Source: Peterkaempfera bronchialis
Lineage (GTDB): Bacteria > Actinomycetota > Actinomycetes > Streptomycetales > Streptomycetaceae
Reading direction: 5' to 3'
Assembly: GCF_003258605.2 (NCBI RefSeq)
Contig: NZ_CP031264.1
Coordinates: 2,728,001 to 2,792,000 of the forward strand
Length of the DNA: 64,000 nt
In this document: one piece after another, positions 16,091 through 31,466 of the stretch
Layout: each line of letters opens with the position of its first letter
Numbering within the stretch: position 1 is the first letter of the stretch
Position numbers and translations under genes: made by a program
The notes under the pieces: generated by a model
Database searches by the model: none
What the model was told of the DNA's origin: nothing
Seen by the model: the letters and a program-made list of their open reading frames with translations, nothing else

Positions 16091-17023
16091 ATGGCCGAGA
16101 GCATCAGCACCTTCACCCGAGACGACCCACCCGGCTCACTCATCACCCGCGACGGGCAGATGCAGTGGGCCGGACTGCTGATCGGCCCCGGTACCCCGTA
16201 CCGGATCGACCGGCAGGGCATCACCGGCTGGGAGGACCTCCCCGACATCGACCTGAGCGACGCCGAACGGCCCACCGGCCATGGCGCCTGGCCCGGCGCC
16301 GGCTATGCCAAGTCGCGCAAGGTCGGCGGGCAGATCTGGCTGCTGCCCCAGCCCGACCCCGACAACCCCGACACCGCCGAGGCGGCTCTGGCCACCGTAC
16401 GGATGCTGCGTCAGGCCCTGGCGCAGCAGGACGAGGAGCGCTGGCTCGCCATCCGGCTGCACGGCGAGACCCTGGCCGTACGGGCCCGGGTCAACCAGCG
16501 TGTCCTCACCAGTGACCGGCAGTTCGCCACCCAGGGTGTGGCCAAGGCGACCGTGCAGTGGCTGGCCTCCGACCCTCGCCGCTATCTGACCACCCCGCAG
16601 TCCACCTCGACCGGCGCCCCGGTGTGGGAGAGCGGCCTGACCTGGCCGCTGACCTGGCCGCTGTACTGGGGCGAGGCGGCGAGCACCGGCGACGTGGCGG
16701 TGGACAACCGCGGGTCGGCCCCCACCCATCCGGTGATCACCTTCCGGGGGCCGTGCAGCAATCCCTCGTTGACCGAGCGGACCAGCGGTCAGCGGCTGCG
16801 GTACGAGATCGACCTGGGCGCCGACGAGGAGCTGGTCGTCGACACGGCGGCCGGCACCGTCACCCTCAACGGCACCGCCGCACGGCGTCACACCGCGGCG
16901 TCGGACAGCAGCCCGGAGGAGCTGTTCACCTTCGCTCCCGGACGGTCGGAGCTGTCCTTCCGACCCGGGCAGGCGGACGCCGGGGCCGAGGTGTCCGTCA
17001 GTTGGCGCTCTGCGGAGTGGTGA
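16091..17023 (+). CDS. Distal tail (Dit-like) protein
   Basis: The 310-residue product lies immediately after the tape-measure genes, the canonical place of the distal tail protein that forms the ring joining tube and baseplate. An N-terminal beta-rich domain (QMQWAGLLIGPGTPYRIDRQ) is followed by a segment with a helix (LATVRMLRQALAQQDEERW) and a central Trp-rich linker (SGLTWPLTWPLYWGEA). The C-terminal domain resembles a galectin-like beta sandwich (VITFRGPCSNPSLTE; ELVVDTAAGTVTLNGTA). This layout fits siphovirus-type tail components of actinophages. ATG at 16091 follows GAGGTGA. Confidence 0.75.
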   Translation: MAESISTFTRDDPPGSLITRDGQMQWAGLLIGPGTPYRIDRQGITGWEDLPDIDLSDAERPTGHGAWPGAGYAKSRKVGGQIWLLPQPDPDNPDTAEAALATVRMLRQALAQQDEERWLAIRLHGETLAVRARVNQRVLTSDRQFATQGVAKATVQWLASDPRRYLTTPQSTSTGAPVWESGLTWPLTWPLYWGEAASTGDVAVDNRGSAPTHPVITFRGPCSNPSLTERTSGQRLRYEIDLGADEELVVDTAAGTVTLNGTAARRHTAASDSSPEELFTFAPGRSELSFRPGQADAGAEVSVSWRSAEW

Positions 17024-17109
17024 CCGCCGCGCACCGGGCCCGCATCCGCTGATCCCACCCGGACGACCATCCGTATCCCCCGCTCCCCCTCATCCGAAGG
17101 AGAACCACC

Positions 17110-18210
17110 ATGACCGTACGCAGCGCATGGCTGACCGCGACCGGCCAGACCCGCGAGGACACCCGCCTCACCCCGCTCGGGGCGGTGACCCCGGTGAACA
17201 CCGTCCAGGGCCAGTCCGGCATCCTGCCCGGATCGTCGGAGGGCCGCAGCCGGGTCTCCGGCTTCCAGCTGAGCGGTACTTCGGCGCTGAGCGCCACCAT
17301 GTCCCCGGGTCGGGCCGTGATCCAGGGCCTGGGCACCCAGGGCGCGTACCCGGTGACCCTCGCCGAGAACGAGACGCTCACCTTCAGCGCCGGCCACCCG
17401 CAGTTCGCCCGGATCGACCTGGTCTGCCTGCGGGTCTACGACGATCTGTACGACAGCTCCAACTCCGGTCGCACCGAGGCTGTGATCGAGGTCGTCGAGG
17501 GCAAGGCGGAGACCGCTCCCACCGCGCCCGCCACCCCGGACCTGGCGCTGCCGCTGTACCGGGTGACCGTCCCGGCCGGGGCTTCGGCCGGCAGCGGCGG
17601 CATCCCCTGGACCACCGCACTCACCGACCTGCGCACCGCCACCGTCGCGGTCGGCGGCATCCTGCCGGTCTACAACAACACCGCCAATGGCGCCTATGTG
17701 GGCCAGTACCGGGACTCCGCCAACGGGTTGCAGCGCTGGGACGGCTCGGCCTGGACCGCGTACCCGGCGGTGCCCGGCTGGCAGAACTGGACGCCGACCT
17801 GGACCACCGTCACCGGCAACGCCAAGCCGTCGTTCGGCAACGCCACCCTGAACTGCCGCTATATCCAGATGGGCCCGACGGTCCATCTCATCTTCAACAT
17901 CGCCTTCGGCACCACCACCAATTTCGGCGCCGGTGCGACGGGTGCCGACAACTGGGCGTTCGCCCTGCCCGTCGCCGCCACGTCGGCGCTCCAGTGCATC
18001 GGCTTCGCCGAACTCACCTACTCCGGGGGCGGACGTGTCGTGGGGCGCCTCCACTGCTCCAGCAAGGACGCCTTCGGGATCGAGGTCAGCACGGGCAGGC
18101 CCGACGCGGTCGCCGTGACCAACAACGGCCTCATCGACGCCATCACCCCCTGGACCTGGGCGAACACCCACGCCATCCGTGGCACGGCCACCTATGAGGT
18201 CGCCGGATGA
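17110..18210 (+). CDS. Baseplate/receptor-binding-type minor tail protein
   Basis: The 366-residue product starts at ATG 17110 behind AAGGAG. The first 180 residues resemble upper-baseplate/tail-spike attachment domains (GFQLSGTSALSATMSPGRAV; LPLYRVTVPAGASAGS). The C-terminal 150 residues (PGWQNWTPTWTTVTGNAKPS; YIQMGPTVHLIFNIAFGTTT) form a beta-rich head of the kind that ends phage fibres and binds cell-surface polymers. In a tailocin this is the protein that decides which bacteria are hit. Its stop overlaps the next start by four bases. The receptor cannot be predicted. Confidence 0.65.
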   Translation: MTVRSAWLTATGQTREDTRLTPLGAVTPVNTVQGQSGILPGSSEGRSRVSGFQLSGTSALSATMSPGRAVIQGLGTQGAYPVTLAENETLTFSAGHPQFARIDLVCLRVYDDLYDSSNSGRTEAVIEVVEGKAETAPTAPATPDLALPLYRVTVPAGASAGSGGIPWTTALTDLRTATVAVGGILPVYNNTANGAYVGQYRDSANGLQRWDGSAWTAYPAVPGWQNWTPTWTTVTGNAKPSFGNATLNCRYIQMGPTVHLIFNIAFGTTTNFGAGATGADNWAFALPVAATSALQCIGFAELTYSGGGRVVGRLHCSSKDAFGIEVSTGRPDAVAVTNNGLIDAITPWTWANTHAIRGTATYEVAG

Positions 18211-19307
18211 CGACACCGGCCGGCACCCCCTACCGCGCGATCTTCTGCGATCTGCGCACCGACCAGACCATCGACGTCCTGCCGCTCCAGGACGTCGGCT
18301 TCGACGACTACCTCGGCAAGCCCGGCTCGCTGTCCGGCACCATCCCGGTCCCCAACGCCGCACTCGCCGAGCGGGTCCGCCGGATCGAGGAGGGCCGTAC
18401 CTCCGTCTACCTGGAGCGGGGCGGCGACCTGTGGTGGGGCGGCATCATCTGGACGAGCACCCTGCAGAGCAGCGACCGGGGCGTGCTGACGCTGGGCATC
18501 CAGGCAGCCACCTTCGACTCCTACGCGAACCGCCGCCTGATCCGCAGGTACCTCCCGTACAAGCACATCGAACAACTGGAGCTGGTGCGGACGCTGTGGC
18601 GGGAGTTGCAGTCCGACAAGGGCGGCGACATCGGCGTCAGCTACGGCGACGAGACCTCCGACGTGTTCCGGGACGCCTCCTGGCTGGACGGCGACGAGAC
18701 CTCCTACTACGACGCGATCACCCAGCTCGCAGCCATGGAGGACGGCTTTGAGCACTGGATCGCCGTCTACCGCGATCCGGCCACCGGTCGGCGGGTCCGC
18801 CGGCTGAGGCTCGGCAGCACGCGGATCCAGAACGGGGCGACCGACCTGGTGCTGGACCGGCCCGGTGCGGTGCTGTCGTACTCCTTCCCGCGCGATGCGA
18901 CCCGTGGCGGCACCACGGCGCGGGCGCGCGGCGACGCCGTCGACGACGGGCAGAGCGAGTCCCGGCCGGTGTTCTCGGAGGAGAAGGTCGCCACCGACCT
19001 GATCGACGGCGGCTACCCCCGGGTCGACCTGTCCGCCGACTACACCGGGGTCACCGATGCCCGCACGCTCGCCTCGCTGGCCGCCGCAACGCTGGCGGCG
19101 GCCCGGGGCGCGGTGGTGATCCCCGCCGTCACCATCCGGCTGGACGACATGGTGCCCCCCACGCTGCTGGGTCAGACCGTGCGCATCCGGATCACCGACG
19201 AGTGGTTCCAGGGCCTGGACGCCCGCTACCGGATCGTCGGCCTCAAAGTCAGCCCGTCGCAGCGGGGCCGCGCGGACACCGCCGAGCTCTATCTGGAGGA
19301 TGCCTGA
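18207..19307 (+). CDS. Baseplate hub protein, ReqiPepy6 gp37-like
   Basis: The 366-residue product matches the pattern of the Siphovirus ReqiPepy6 Gp37-like family: an N-terminal half with a beta-barrel (IDVLPLQDVGFDDYLGKPGS; LERGGDLWWGGIIWTS), a middle helix set (YKHIEQLELVRTLWRELQ), and a C-terminal half of repeated strands (TIRLDDMVPPTLLGQTVRIR; RYRIVGLKVSPSQ). These proteins form the central hub below the distal tail ring. It overlaps both neighbours by a few bases (ATGA and TGATG), which indicates coupled translation. No lysozyme motif is visible, so wall digestion is left to the amidase downstream. Confidence 0.72.
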   Translation: MTTPAGTPYRAIFCDLRTDQTIDVLPLQDVGFDDYLGKPGSLSGTIPVPNAALAERVRRIEEGRTSVYLERGGDLWWGGIIWTSTLQSSDRGVLTLGIQAATFDSYANRRLIRRYLPYKHIEQLELVRTLWRELQSDKGGDIGVSYGDETSDVFRDASWLDGDETSYYDAITQLAAMEDGFEHWIAVYRDPATGRRVRRLRLGSTRIQNGATDLVLDRPGAVLSYSFPRDATRGGTTARARGDAVDDGQSESRPVFSEEKVATDLIDGGYPRVDLSADYTGVTDARTLASLAAATLAAARGAVVIPAVTIRLDDMVPPTLLGQTVRIRITDEWFQGLDARYRIVGLKVSPSQRGRADTAELYLEDA

Positions 19308-19852
19308 TGGCCGCCCTGCCCGAGGACATCATCGACCGGCTGGACGCCATGGAACGCCGGCTCCAGCGGCTGTCCACCGCGGTGGTCACCCGGCCTGCGG
19401 GCGGCCGGACCGGTACCACGGTGCAGCGGCTGTACGACGCCAAGGGCCATGAGGTGGTCTCCGGCGACCCCGTCATCGGGGGCCTGGGCCGCCCCTGGCT
19501 GGCGATGCTGCCGCCGCAGGACAGCGCCTCGGCCCGCTGGCCGCAGACCACCGCCACGGTCTGGACGACCATCGCGCGCTCCTTCAACCCGGTCTGGCAG
19601 CCGGGGCTGCGGCTGTACATGGCGACCTCGGTCAGCTCCGGCTGCACCGGTGCGGTCCGGGTCCTGCTCAACGGCACCCCGTGGGGCGACCCCGTCGCGG
19701 CCGGCAGCACCTTCGACCGCACCGGCCCGGTCGCCGCCGACTTCAACGCCGTCTTCGGCACCCTGCTGCGGGTCGAGGTGCAGGCGCAGGTCACCGACGG
19801 CACCGGGACGGTCCACGCCCAGCCGCAGCTGATGTACGGCACCCAGATCTGA
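19307..19852 (+). CDS. Minor tail protein with N-terminal coiled coil
   Basis: The 181-residue product begins in a TGATG overlap with the hub gene. Residues 1-25 form a short coiled coil (DIIDRLDAMERRLQRLST). The rest is beta-rich (LRLYMATSVSSGCTGAVRVL; FGTLLRVEVQAQV), as in trimeric baseplate appendages. It is likely an accessory fibre or baseplate component. Family unknown; the call rests on position and fold pattern. Confidence 0.6.
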   Translation: MAALPEDIIDRLDAMERRLQRLSTAVVTRPAGGRTGTTVQRLYDAKGHEVVSGDPVIGGLGRPWLAMLPPQDSASARWPQTTATVWTTIARSFNPVWQPGLRLYMATSVSSGCTGAVRVLLNGTPWGDPVAAGSTFDRTGPVAADFNAVFGTLLRVEVQAQVTDGTGTVHAQPQLMYGTQI

Positions 19853-19867
19853 GCAGAGAGGCACCGT

Positions 19868-20269
19868 ATGGAGATCGACACCGCCCAGCCCTGGGGCATC
19901 GCCCTCGACTACGCCGGCCGGGCCACCGTGGTGGAGCGCGGCCACAGCATCGACGTCCGGGTCTATGACACGACCTTCGGAGCGCCGCTGGAGCCGGACC
20001 CCGCCACCGGCGACTACCCGGTGGTGTACGTGACCGCCCAGTTCAACGAGGCCGGAGCGCTCGGCTCGGTACCGCGCGGCTTCGGCCAGGTGATCCTCAC
20101 CCCGGCCGGAGGCCGCCCGGTGGGCCCCGACCGGGAGGCCGTGCGGTCGGCGGTGGCGGCTGCCCTCGTCGACTTCGACGACCGGGTGGCGGCCTACCTG
20201 GCGCTCTGCACCTGCTGGACGGCGGGCGGTCCGGCGCCCGGCGACGACCACGCGGAGGAGGGTGGCTGA
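19868..20269 (+). CDS. Small tail-module protein of unknown function
   Basis: The 133-residue product lies between the minor tail protein and the amidase. The first half is beta-rich (GRATVVERGHSIDVRVYDTT) with the conserved-looking segment YPVVYVTAQFNEAGA; the second half has a helix (REAVRSAVAAALVDFDDRVA) and an acidic tail. Two cysteines lie in LALCTCWTA. An AGAGAGG site precedes the ATG. It may be a baseplate accessory or chaperone. I do not recognise the family. Confidence 0.5.
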   Translation: MEIDTAQPWGIALDYAGRATVVERGHSIDVRVYDTTFGAPLEPDPATGDYPVVYVTAQFNEAGALGSVPRGFGQVILTPAGGRPVGPDREAVRSAVAAALVDFDDRVAAYLALCTCWTAGGPAPGDDHAEEGG

Positions 20270-20367
20270 CCCCGCGCCCCCGCCGCACCGCAACCGCTCG
20301 CCCCGTGCCCCCAGGGCCGGGGCGTCCGCATGTCAGGAGAGACCGGAGAGACTGGAGCATCCCACCC

Positions 20368-21258
20368 ATGGCGAACCCGCTGTCCGCCGACGCCCTCGTC
20401 ACCGCGCTCCGGGACGAGGGCGTCACAGTCGTCGAACACGACGGCTGGCGCACCCACAACCGCAACCACAAGGGCCCCTGGGGCCCGGTCAACGGCGTGG
20501 TGATCCATCACACCGTCAGCGAGGGCACCGCCCACTCCGTGGCCATGTGCCACGACGGCTACGCCGACCTGCCCGGCCCGCTCTGCCATGGGGTCGTCGC
20601 CAAGGACGGCACCGTGCACCTGGTCGGCAACGGTCGGGCCAACCACGCCGGGAGCGGCGACCCGGACGTCCTCCAGGCCGTCATCGCCGAGCGCGACCCG
20701 CTGCCCGCACCCGTCCGGAACACCGTGGACGGCAATCCGCACTTCTACGGGTTCGAGTGCGTGAACCTCGGCGACGGCAAGGACCCCTGGCCCGAGGCCC
20801 AGCTCGAAGCCATCGCGCGGGTCTCCGCCGCGATCTGCCGCGCGCACGGCTGGCACGCCGCCAGCGTCATCGGACACAAGGAGTGGACCAACACCAAGAT
20901 CGACCCGCGTGGCTTCGGCATGGCCGAGATGCGCGCTCGGATCGCCGCGCGCCTCGCGGCCCCGGCGGCTCCGGCAGCCCCGGCAGCCGGTGCCCCGGCC
21001 GCACCCCGCTACCAGCCGTACCCGGGGGCGGCGTGGTTCGCCGGGCAGCCCCGGTCGGAGATCGTCACCGCCGTGGGCCGCCGGCTGGTGGCCGAGGGCT
21101 GCTCCGCATACACCGCGGGGCCGGGCCCGCAGTGGACCGAGGCCGACCGCCGCAGCTATGCCAACTGGCAGCGCAAGCTCGGGTATCGCGGTGCGGACGC
21201 CGACGGCGTGCCCGGCCGCGCCTCCTGGGAGGCGCTGAAGGTGCCGTACACCCCGTGA
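20368..21258 (+). CDS. N-acetylmuramoyl-L-alanine amidase (endolysin)
   Basis: The 296-residue enzyme would cleave the amide between muramic acid and the stem peptide. The amidase_2 (T7-lysozyme-like, zinc) fold is shown by VVIHHTVSEG (His47/His48), YGFECVNLGDGKDPWPEAQL and the second His/Lys in VIGHKEWTNTKIDPRGF. An Ala/Pro linker (AAPAAPAAPAAGAPAAP) leads to a C-terminal peptidoglycan-binding-like domain (RRSYANWQRKLGYRGADADG...PGRASWEALK). There is no signal peptide, so release would depend on the two membrane proteins encoded next, as in phage lysis cassettes. ATG at 20368 lies 10 nt after GGAG. Confidence 0.88.
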   Translation: MANPLSADALVTALRDEGVTVVEHDGWRTHNRNHKGPWGPVNGVVIHHTVSEGTAHSVAMCHDGYADLPGPLCHGVVAKDGTVHLVGNGRANHAGSGDPDVLQAVIAERDPLPAPVRNTVDGNPHFYGFECVNLGDGKDPWPEAQLEAIARVSAAICRAHGWHAASVIGHKEWTNTKIDPRGFGMAEMRARIAARLAAPAAPAAPAAGAPAAPRYQPYPGAAWFAGQPRSEIVTAVGRRLVAEGCSAYTAGPGPQWTEADRRSYANWQRKLGYRGADADGVPGRASWEALKVPYTP

Positions 21259-21292
21259 CCCGCTCCTCGCCCCCGCCGACGAAAGACCTTCC

Positions 21293-21565
21293 ATGTCACC
21301 AGCCACCAAGCATTCCCTGCGCACCGTCATCCAGACCGCCGTCTCGCTCTGCCTGCTGCTGCCGGCGGTCATCGATACGGCGGACCTCCCGGGCTCCCTG
21401 CCCTGGGCCACCGGGGCCCTGGCCGTGGCCGGCTGCCTCGCCCGGGTGATGGCGCTGCCCGGCGTCCAGGCCCTGCTGCCGTCCTGGTTGAGCACCGAGG
21501 CATCCCCCAACGGCGACGACGCGCTGCGGGCGCTCGCCGACGCCCCGGAAGGAGGCGGTGCATGA
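21293..21565 (+). CDS. Holin-like small membrane protein
   Basis: The 90-residue protein has two hydrophobic segments (VIQTAVSLCLLLPAVID and WATGALAVAGCLARVMAL) and a short charged C-terminus. Size, topology and position directly after the amidase fit a holin that permeabilises the membrane to let the endolysin out. Its stop overlaps the start of the next gene (ATGA). Confidence 0.65.
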   Translation: MSPATKHSLRTVIQTAVSLCLLLPAVIDTADLPGSLPWATGALAVAGCLARVMALPGVQALLPSWLSTEASPNGDDALRALADAPEGGGA

Positions 21566-21825
21566 GCGAACCGCCCCTCTCCGACCCGGCCGCCGTCGCG
21601 CTGGAACTGGAGCGGCTACGCGGCACCGTCGAGGCCGGTTTCGCCCGGATCGACGGCGCCCTGGCCCTGCTGGTCCAGCGCAGTGACCAGACCGACAGAC
21701 GGCTCGCCGACCATGAGAGCCGACTGGGCACCCTGGAGCGGGCCCGCTGGCCGCTGGCCAGCGTGGGCGCCCTGGCCGCCGTCGCCACGGTCACGGCGGC
21801 GGTCTGGGAACTGACCGCCCGGTGA
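21562..21825 (+). CDS. Small coiled-coil protein with C-terminal membrane anchor
   Basis: The 87-residue product has an N-terminal coiled coil (LELERLRGTVEAGFARID; RSDQTDRRLADHESRLGT) and one C-terminal membrane segment (LASVGALAAVATVTAAVWEL). Proteins of this shape accompany holins in actinophage lysis cassettes, for example XhlA-like or second holin components. It is the last gene of the island, and the terminator begins 4 nt after its stop. Confidence 0.6.
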   Translation: MSEPPLSDPAAVALELERLRGTVEAGFARIDGALALLVQRSDQTDRRLADHESRLGTLERARWPLASVGALAAVATVTAAVWELTAR

Positions 21826-21828
21826 GAA

Positions 21829-21872
21829 CGCCGCAGGGCGGCCGCCCCGTCCGGGGTGGCCGCCCTGCGGCG
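21829..21872. terminator. Perfect bidirectional terminator between the tail island and rpoC
   Basis: Two perfect 15-bp arms (CGCCGCAGGGCGGCC and its complement) enclose a 14-nt loop that itself contains CCCC/GGGG. It lies between convergent stops at 21825 and 21887, so it can end both transcripts. No U-tract is present, as is common in streptomycetes. Confidence 0.85.
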
Positions 21873-21886
21873 TCACAGCATCGACG

Positions 21887-25804
<3,918 letters not shown>

Positions 25805-25865
25805 TTTTCGTCAAGCCCTCTTTCAGGGGTCGAGTCTTTCGTCTGGTCTGAGGGGGCCTGGGGGT

Positions 25866-25894
25866 GGTGGGCCTCACCGGGGGTGAGGCCCACC
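25866..25894 (-). other. Intercistronic hairpin between rpoB and rpoC
   Basis: A perfect 13-bp stem (GGTGGGCCTCACC with its complement, three-base loop) lies in the 98-nt rpoB-rpoC spacer. It may be a processing site or partial attenuator that tunes the beta'/beta ratio. No U-tract follows, so full termination is unlikely. Confidence 0.6.
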
Positions 25895-25902
25895 GACCTC
25901 CG

Positions 25903-29379
<3,477 letters not shown>

Positions 29380-29587
29380 GAGGGGGTCCTTCCGAGGGCT
29401 CGGACTCACTACGCGCGTACCGGGCCCGACCTTCGCAGGACCGGCGCCCCCGCCGTTGCGAGACCTCTTCCGGCAGGAGGTTTCTCCTGGTCGGAACGGG
29501 TGCTCGGACGGGGTGCCGCCCCTGTTCAGGGCAGTGCGAACTCCGGGCGACGAGTCACGGAGCAGCTAACAGGCAGCGCAAAGGGAC

Positions 29588-29616
29588 AGTGTAGCCATTC
29601 GGCACACTGCTGTCCA
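29588..29616 (-). promoter_or_regulatory. Vegetative-type promoter of rpoBC
   Basis: On the minus strand TGGACA (29611-29616) and TACACT (29588-29593) are spaced by exactly 17 bp, a good HrdB-type promoter. Transcription would begin near 29580, giving a leader of about 200 nt before the rpoB TTG start. Confidence 0.7.
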
Positions 29617-30007
29617 GCTCTGATTCGGAGACCGAATCGGAGACTCCCCTCCCTCATGCCGACCGCCCCCGTCGGGGCGGTCCGCAGGGCGGTTCCTGCC
29701 TGTCGTACGGCCCCTCACGAAGCCATACATCTCACGCCGTGTTCACTTCCCGTCACGAGCCCGGTTCATGCATCGCGGGCCGTACGGAGTGAACGCGCGA
29801 CCTGAGAATCGCGCGATGCGTGCGGTTCGTCAAGGGCCGGATGCCGCGGAGACCTCCGCGAACGCCGCCCGACGGCGCTGCTGTGCCGGCAGAGAACCCG
29901 TGGTGAGGGCGGTGCGGCGACAACAGCGCTCACCCTACCGGGCCCCGCCGACAGAGCCGAGCATCCGACCCCGTTCGCCGGAACACACTGCGCCATCGAA
30001 GCGAAAA
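29617..30007. other. Non-coding stretch between the rplL terminator and the rpoB promoter
   Basis: About 390 nt hold no convincing gene on either strand. Just upstream of the rpoB promoter is an inverted repeat, GATTCGG-AGA-CCGAATC. Other promoters or regulator sites may exist, but I could not define any. GC content is lower than in coding DNA around 29570-29800. Confidence 0.5.
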
Positions 30008-30045
30008 GGCCGGGGCGGCCACCCGTTCGGGTGGCCGCCCCGGCC
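30008..30045 (-). terminator. Terminator after rplJ-rplL
   Basis: A perfect 17-bp stem (GGCCGGGGCGGCCACCC and complement) with loop GAAC on the minus strand is followed by TTTTCG. It should separate rplJL transcription from the rpoBC promoter downstream. Confidence 0.88.
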
Positions 30046-30093
30046 CACCGCCCGCGAGGGGCGGCGCAGCAGACTGCGGTCAGGAGACCAGGG

Positions 30094-30477
30094 TCACTTG
30101 ACGGTGACCTTGGCGCCGGCGGCCTCAAGGGCAGCCTTGGCCTTCTCCGCGTCCTCCTTCTTGACCTTCTCCAGGACCGGCTTCGGGGTGCCGTCCACCA
30201 AGTCCTTGGCCTCCTTCAGGCCGAGCGAGGTCAGGCTGCGGACCTCCTTGATGACCTGGATCTTCTTGTCACCGGCGGACTCGAGGATGACGTCGAACTC
30301 GTCCTGCTCCTCGGCGGCCTCGGCCGGGGCGGCAGCGGCGGCGATGCCGGCCACGGCGACCGGGGCGGCGGCCTCGACGTCGAACTTCTCCTCGAAGGCC
30401 TTCACGAACTCGGAGAGCTCGATCAGGGTCATCTCACCGAAGACCTCGAGCAGCTCGTCCTGCGACAGCTTCGCCAT
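30094..30477 (-). CDS. rplL: Ribosomal protein L7/L12
   Basis: The 127-residue protein is the stalk subunit that binds elongation factors. The N-terminal dimerisation domain ([20 protein letters not shown]) is followed by the Ala-rich hinge ([20 protein letters not shown]) and the C-terminal factor-binding domain ([32 protein letters not shown]). It is normal in length and intact. It lies 85 nt after rplJ in the same transcript and is followed by the strong terminator at 30008. Confidence 0.98.
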   Translation of the reverse strand: MAKLSQDELLEVFGEMTLIELSEFVKAFEEKFDVEAAAPVAVAGIAAAAAPAEAAEEQDEFDVILESAGDKKIQVIKEVRSLTSLGLKEAKDLVDGTPKPVLEKVKKEDAEKAKAALEAAGAKVTVK

Positions 30478-30562
30478 GATGGCGTCCTTCCACTAATTCG
30501 GCGGGTGCCGGATGTACATAACGGCGGGCGTACGGGCCCGCTGCGAGGCGTGAGCCTGCCGA

Positions 30563-31126
30563 CTACTCGGCGGCCGCGTCCTCGGCGGCGGGAGCCGGCG
30601 TACCGGCACCGCCCTGCTCGACCTTGCTGCGAAGCGCGTCCGCGGTGCGGGCGAACTTCGTGAGCGGGGCCTGGAAGGTCGCCGCGGCCTTGGCCATGGA
30701 CGCCTTCAGGCCACCCGCCAGCTTGGCGAGCAGCACCTCGCGGGACTCGAGGTCCGCGAGCTTCTTGATCTCATCGGCGGACAGCGCCTTGCCGTCAAGG
30801 ACACCGCCCTTGATGATGAGAGCCGGGTTCTCCTTGGCGAAGTCACGCAGACCCTTGGCCGACTCCACCGGGTCACCGGTGACGAAGGCCACAGCCGTCG
30901 GACCCGCGAACAGGTCGTCCAGCTCGGTGATCCCGGCCTCATTGGCAGCGATCTTGGTCAGCGTGTTCTTCACCACGGCGTACTGGGCGTTCTCACCCAG
31001 CGAACGGCGCAGCGTCTTGAGCTGCGCCACGGTCAGACCGCGGTACTCGGTCAGCACGGCCGCGTTGGAGCTGCGGAACTTGTCCGTGAGCTCCGCGACA
31101 GCGGCAGACTTGTCGGGCCTCGCCAT
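30563..31126 (-). CDS. rplJ: Ribosomal protein L10
   Basis: This 187-residue protein anchors the L7/L12 stalk on 23S rRNA. The start [20 protein letters not shown] at ATG 31126 matches the family, and a GGAGG site lies upstream. It has the rRNA-binding N-terminal domain ([19 protein letters not shown]), the conserved [14 protein letters not shown] segment, and a C-terminal helix for L12 dimers with an acidic Ala tail. Expression of rplJL is usually limited by L10-L12 complex binding its own leader, and such a leader is visible just upstream. Confidence 0.97.
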   Translation of the reverse strand: MARPDKSAAVAELTDKFRSSNAAVLTEYRGLTVAQLKTLRRSLGENAQYAVVKNTLTKIAANEAGITELDDLFAGPTAVAFVTGDPVESAKGLRDFAKENPALIIKGGVLDGKALSADEIKKLADLESREVLLAKLAGGLKASMAKAAATFQAPLTKFARTADALRSKVEQGGAGTPAPAAEDAAAE

Positions 31127-31400
31127 AGGCTTACGCCTCCTTCCGTGATGTCGATGCTCGGCCGACCGTTCGAGAGTCGACCTGGTGCGCCGGTCCCGCA
31201 GGAAGGGGGCTGGGAGAACGAGAAGAGCCCCGGCGCGCAGGCGCACGGGGCTCGCGGCGATCTCGACGGCTTCACGGGGAAGCCGGAGATCAAGCTCCAG
31301 TCACACCTGCGCAGGCCGTCTGCACTTCGTTCGCAGATCCTTCGGCCGCCATGGCACCCTCGCGGGCACACGGCGACAACCAGCGGTCTTTGGCAAGCCA
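31127..31400 (-). promoter_or_regulatory. L10-type leader RNA upstream of rplJ
   Basis: About 270 nt before rplJ hold no gene. On the minus strand a stem GAGCCCC...GGGGCTC (31225-31253) is followed by a U/C-rich run (TTCTCGTTCTCCC), an attenuator-like arrangement. L10 leaders (Rfam L10_leader) sit at this place in many bacteria and bind the L10-L12 complex. The exact kink-turn was not verified. The 66 nt from 31401 to the neighbouring lipoprotein stop show nothing further. Confidence 0.6.
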
Positions 31401-31466
31401 CAGCGTAGGTGACGGGGGCGGCCCCGGGCAAATCGCCCCTCAGGGGCCGCGCGCCGAGCCGGCCGG

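Larger units (their letters stand above)
7989..21825. mobile_element. Headless siphovirus-type tail island (candidate F-type tailocin)
   Basis: Seventeen or so genes form a tail module in canonical phage order: tail terminator, tube, frameshifted assembly chaperone, tape measure, distal tail, baseplate, endolysin, holin. They are preceded by a divergent HTH repressor and a WhiB-like gene. No terminase, portal, protease, capsid, replication or integrase gene is recognisable. There is no sheath, baseplate-wedge or AAA+ remodeller gene, so it is not a contractile system. All structural frames are open, which argues for selection rather than decay. Boundaries are set by gene content; attachment repeats were not found. 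Confidence 0.75.

Noticed and set aside
7989-21825. Contractile injection system (eCIS or R-type tailocin)
   Set aside because: No sheath, spike, wedge or AAA+ remodelling gene is present, and the tube-chaperone-tape-distal tail order is siphovirus-like.
7989-21825. Complete prophage
   Set aside because: No terminase, portal, capsid, replication or intact integrase gene, and no attachment repeats seen.
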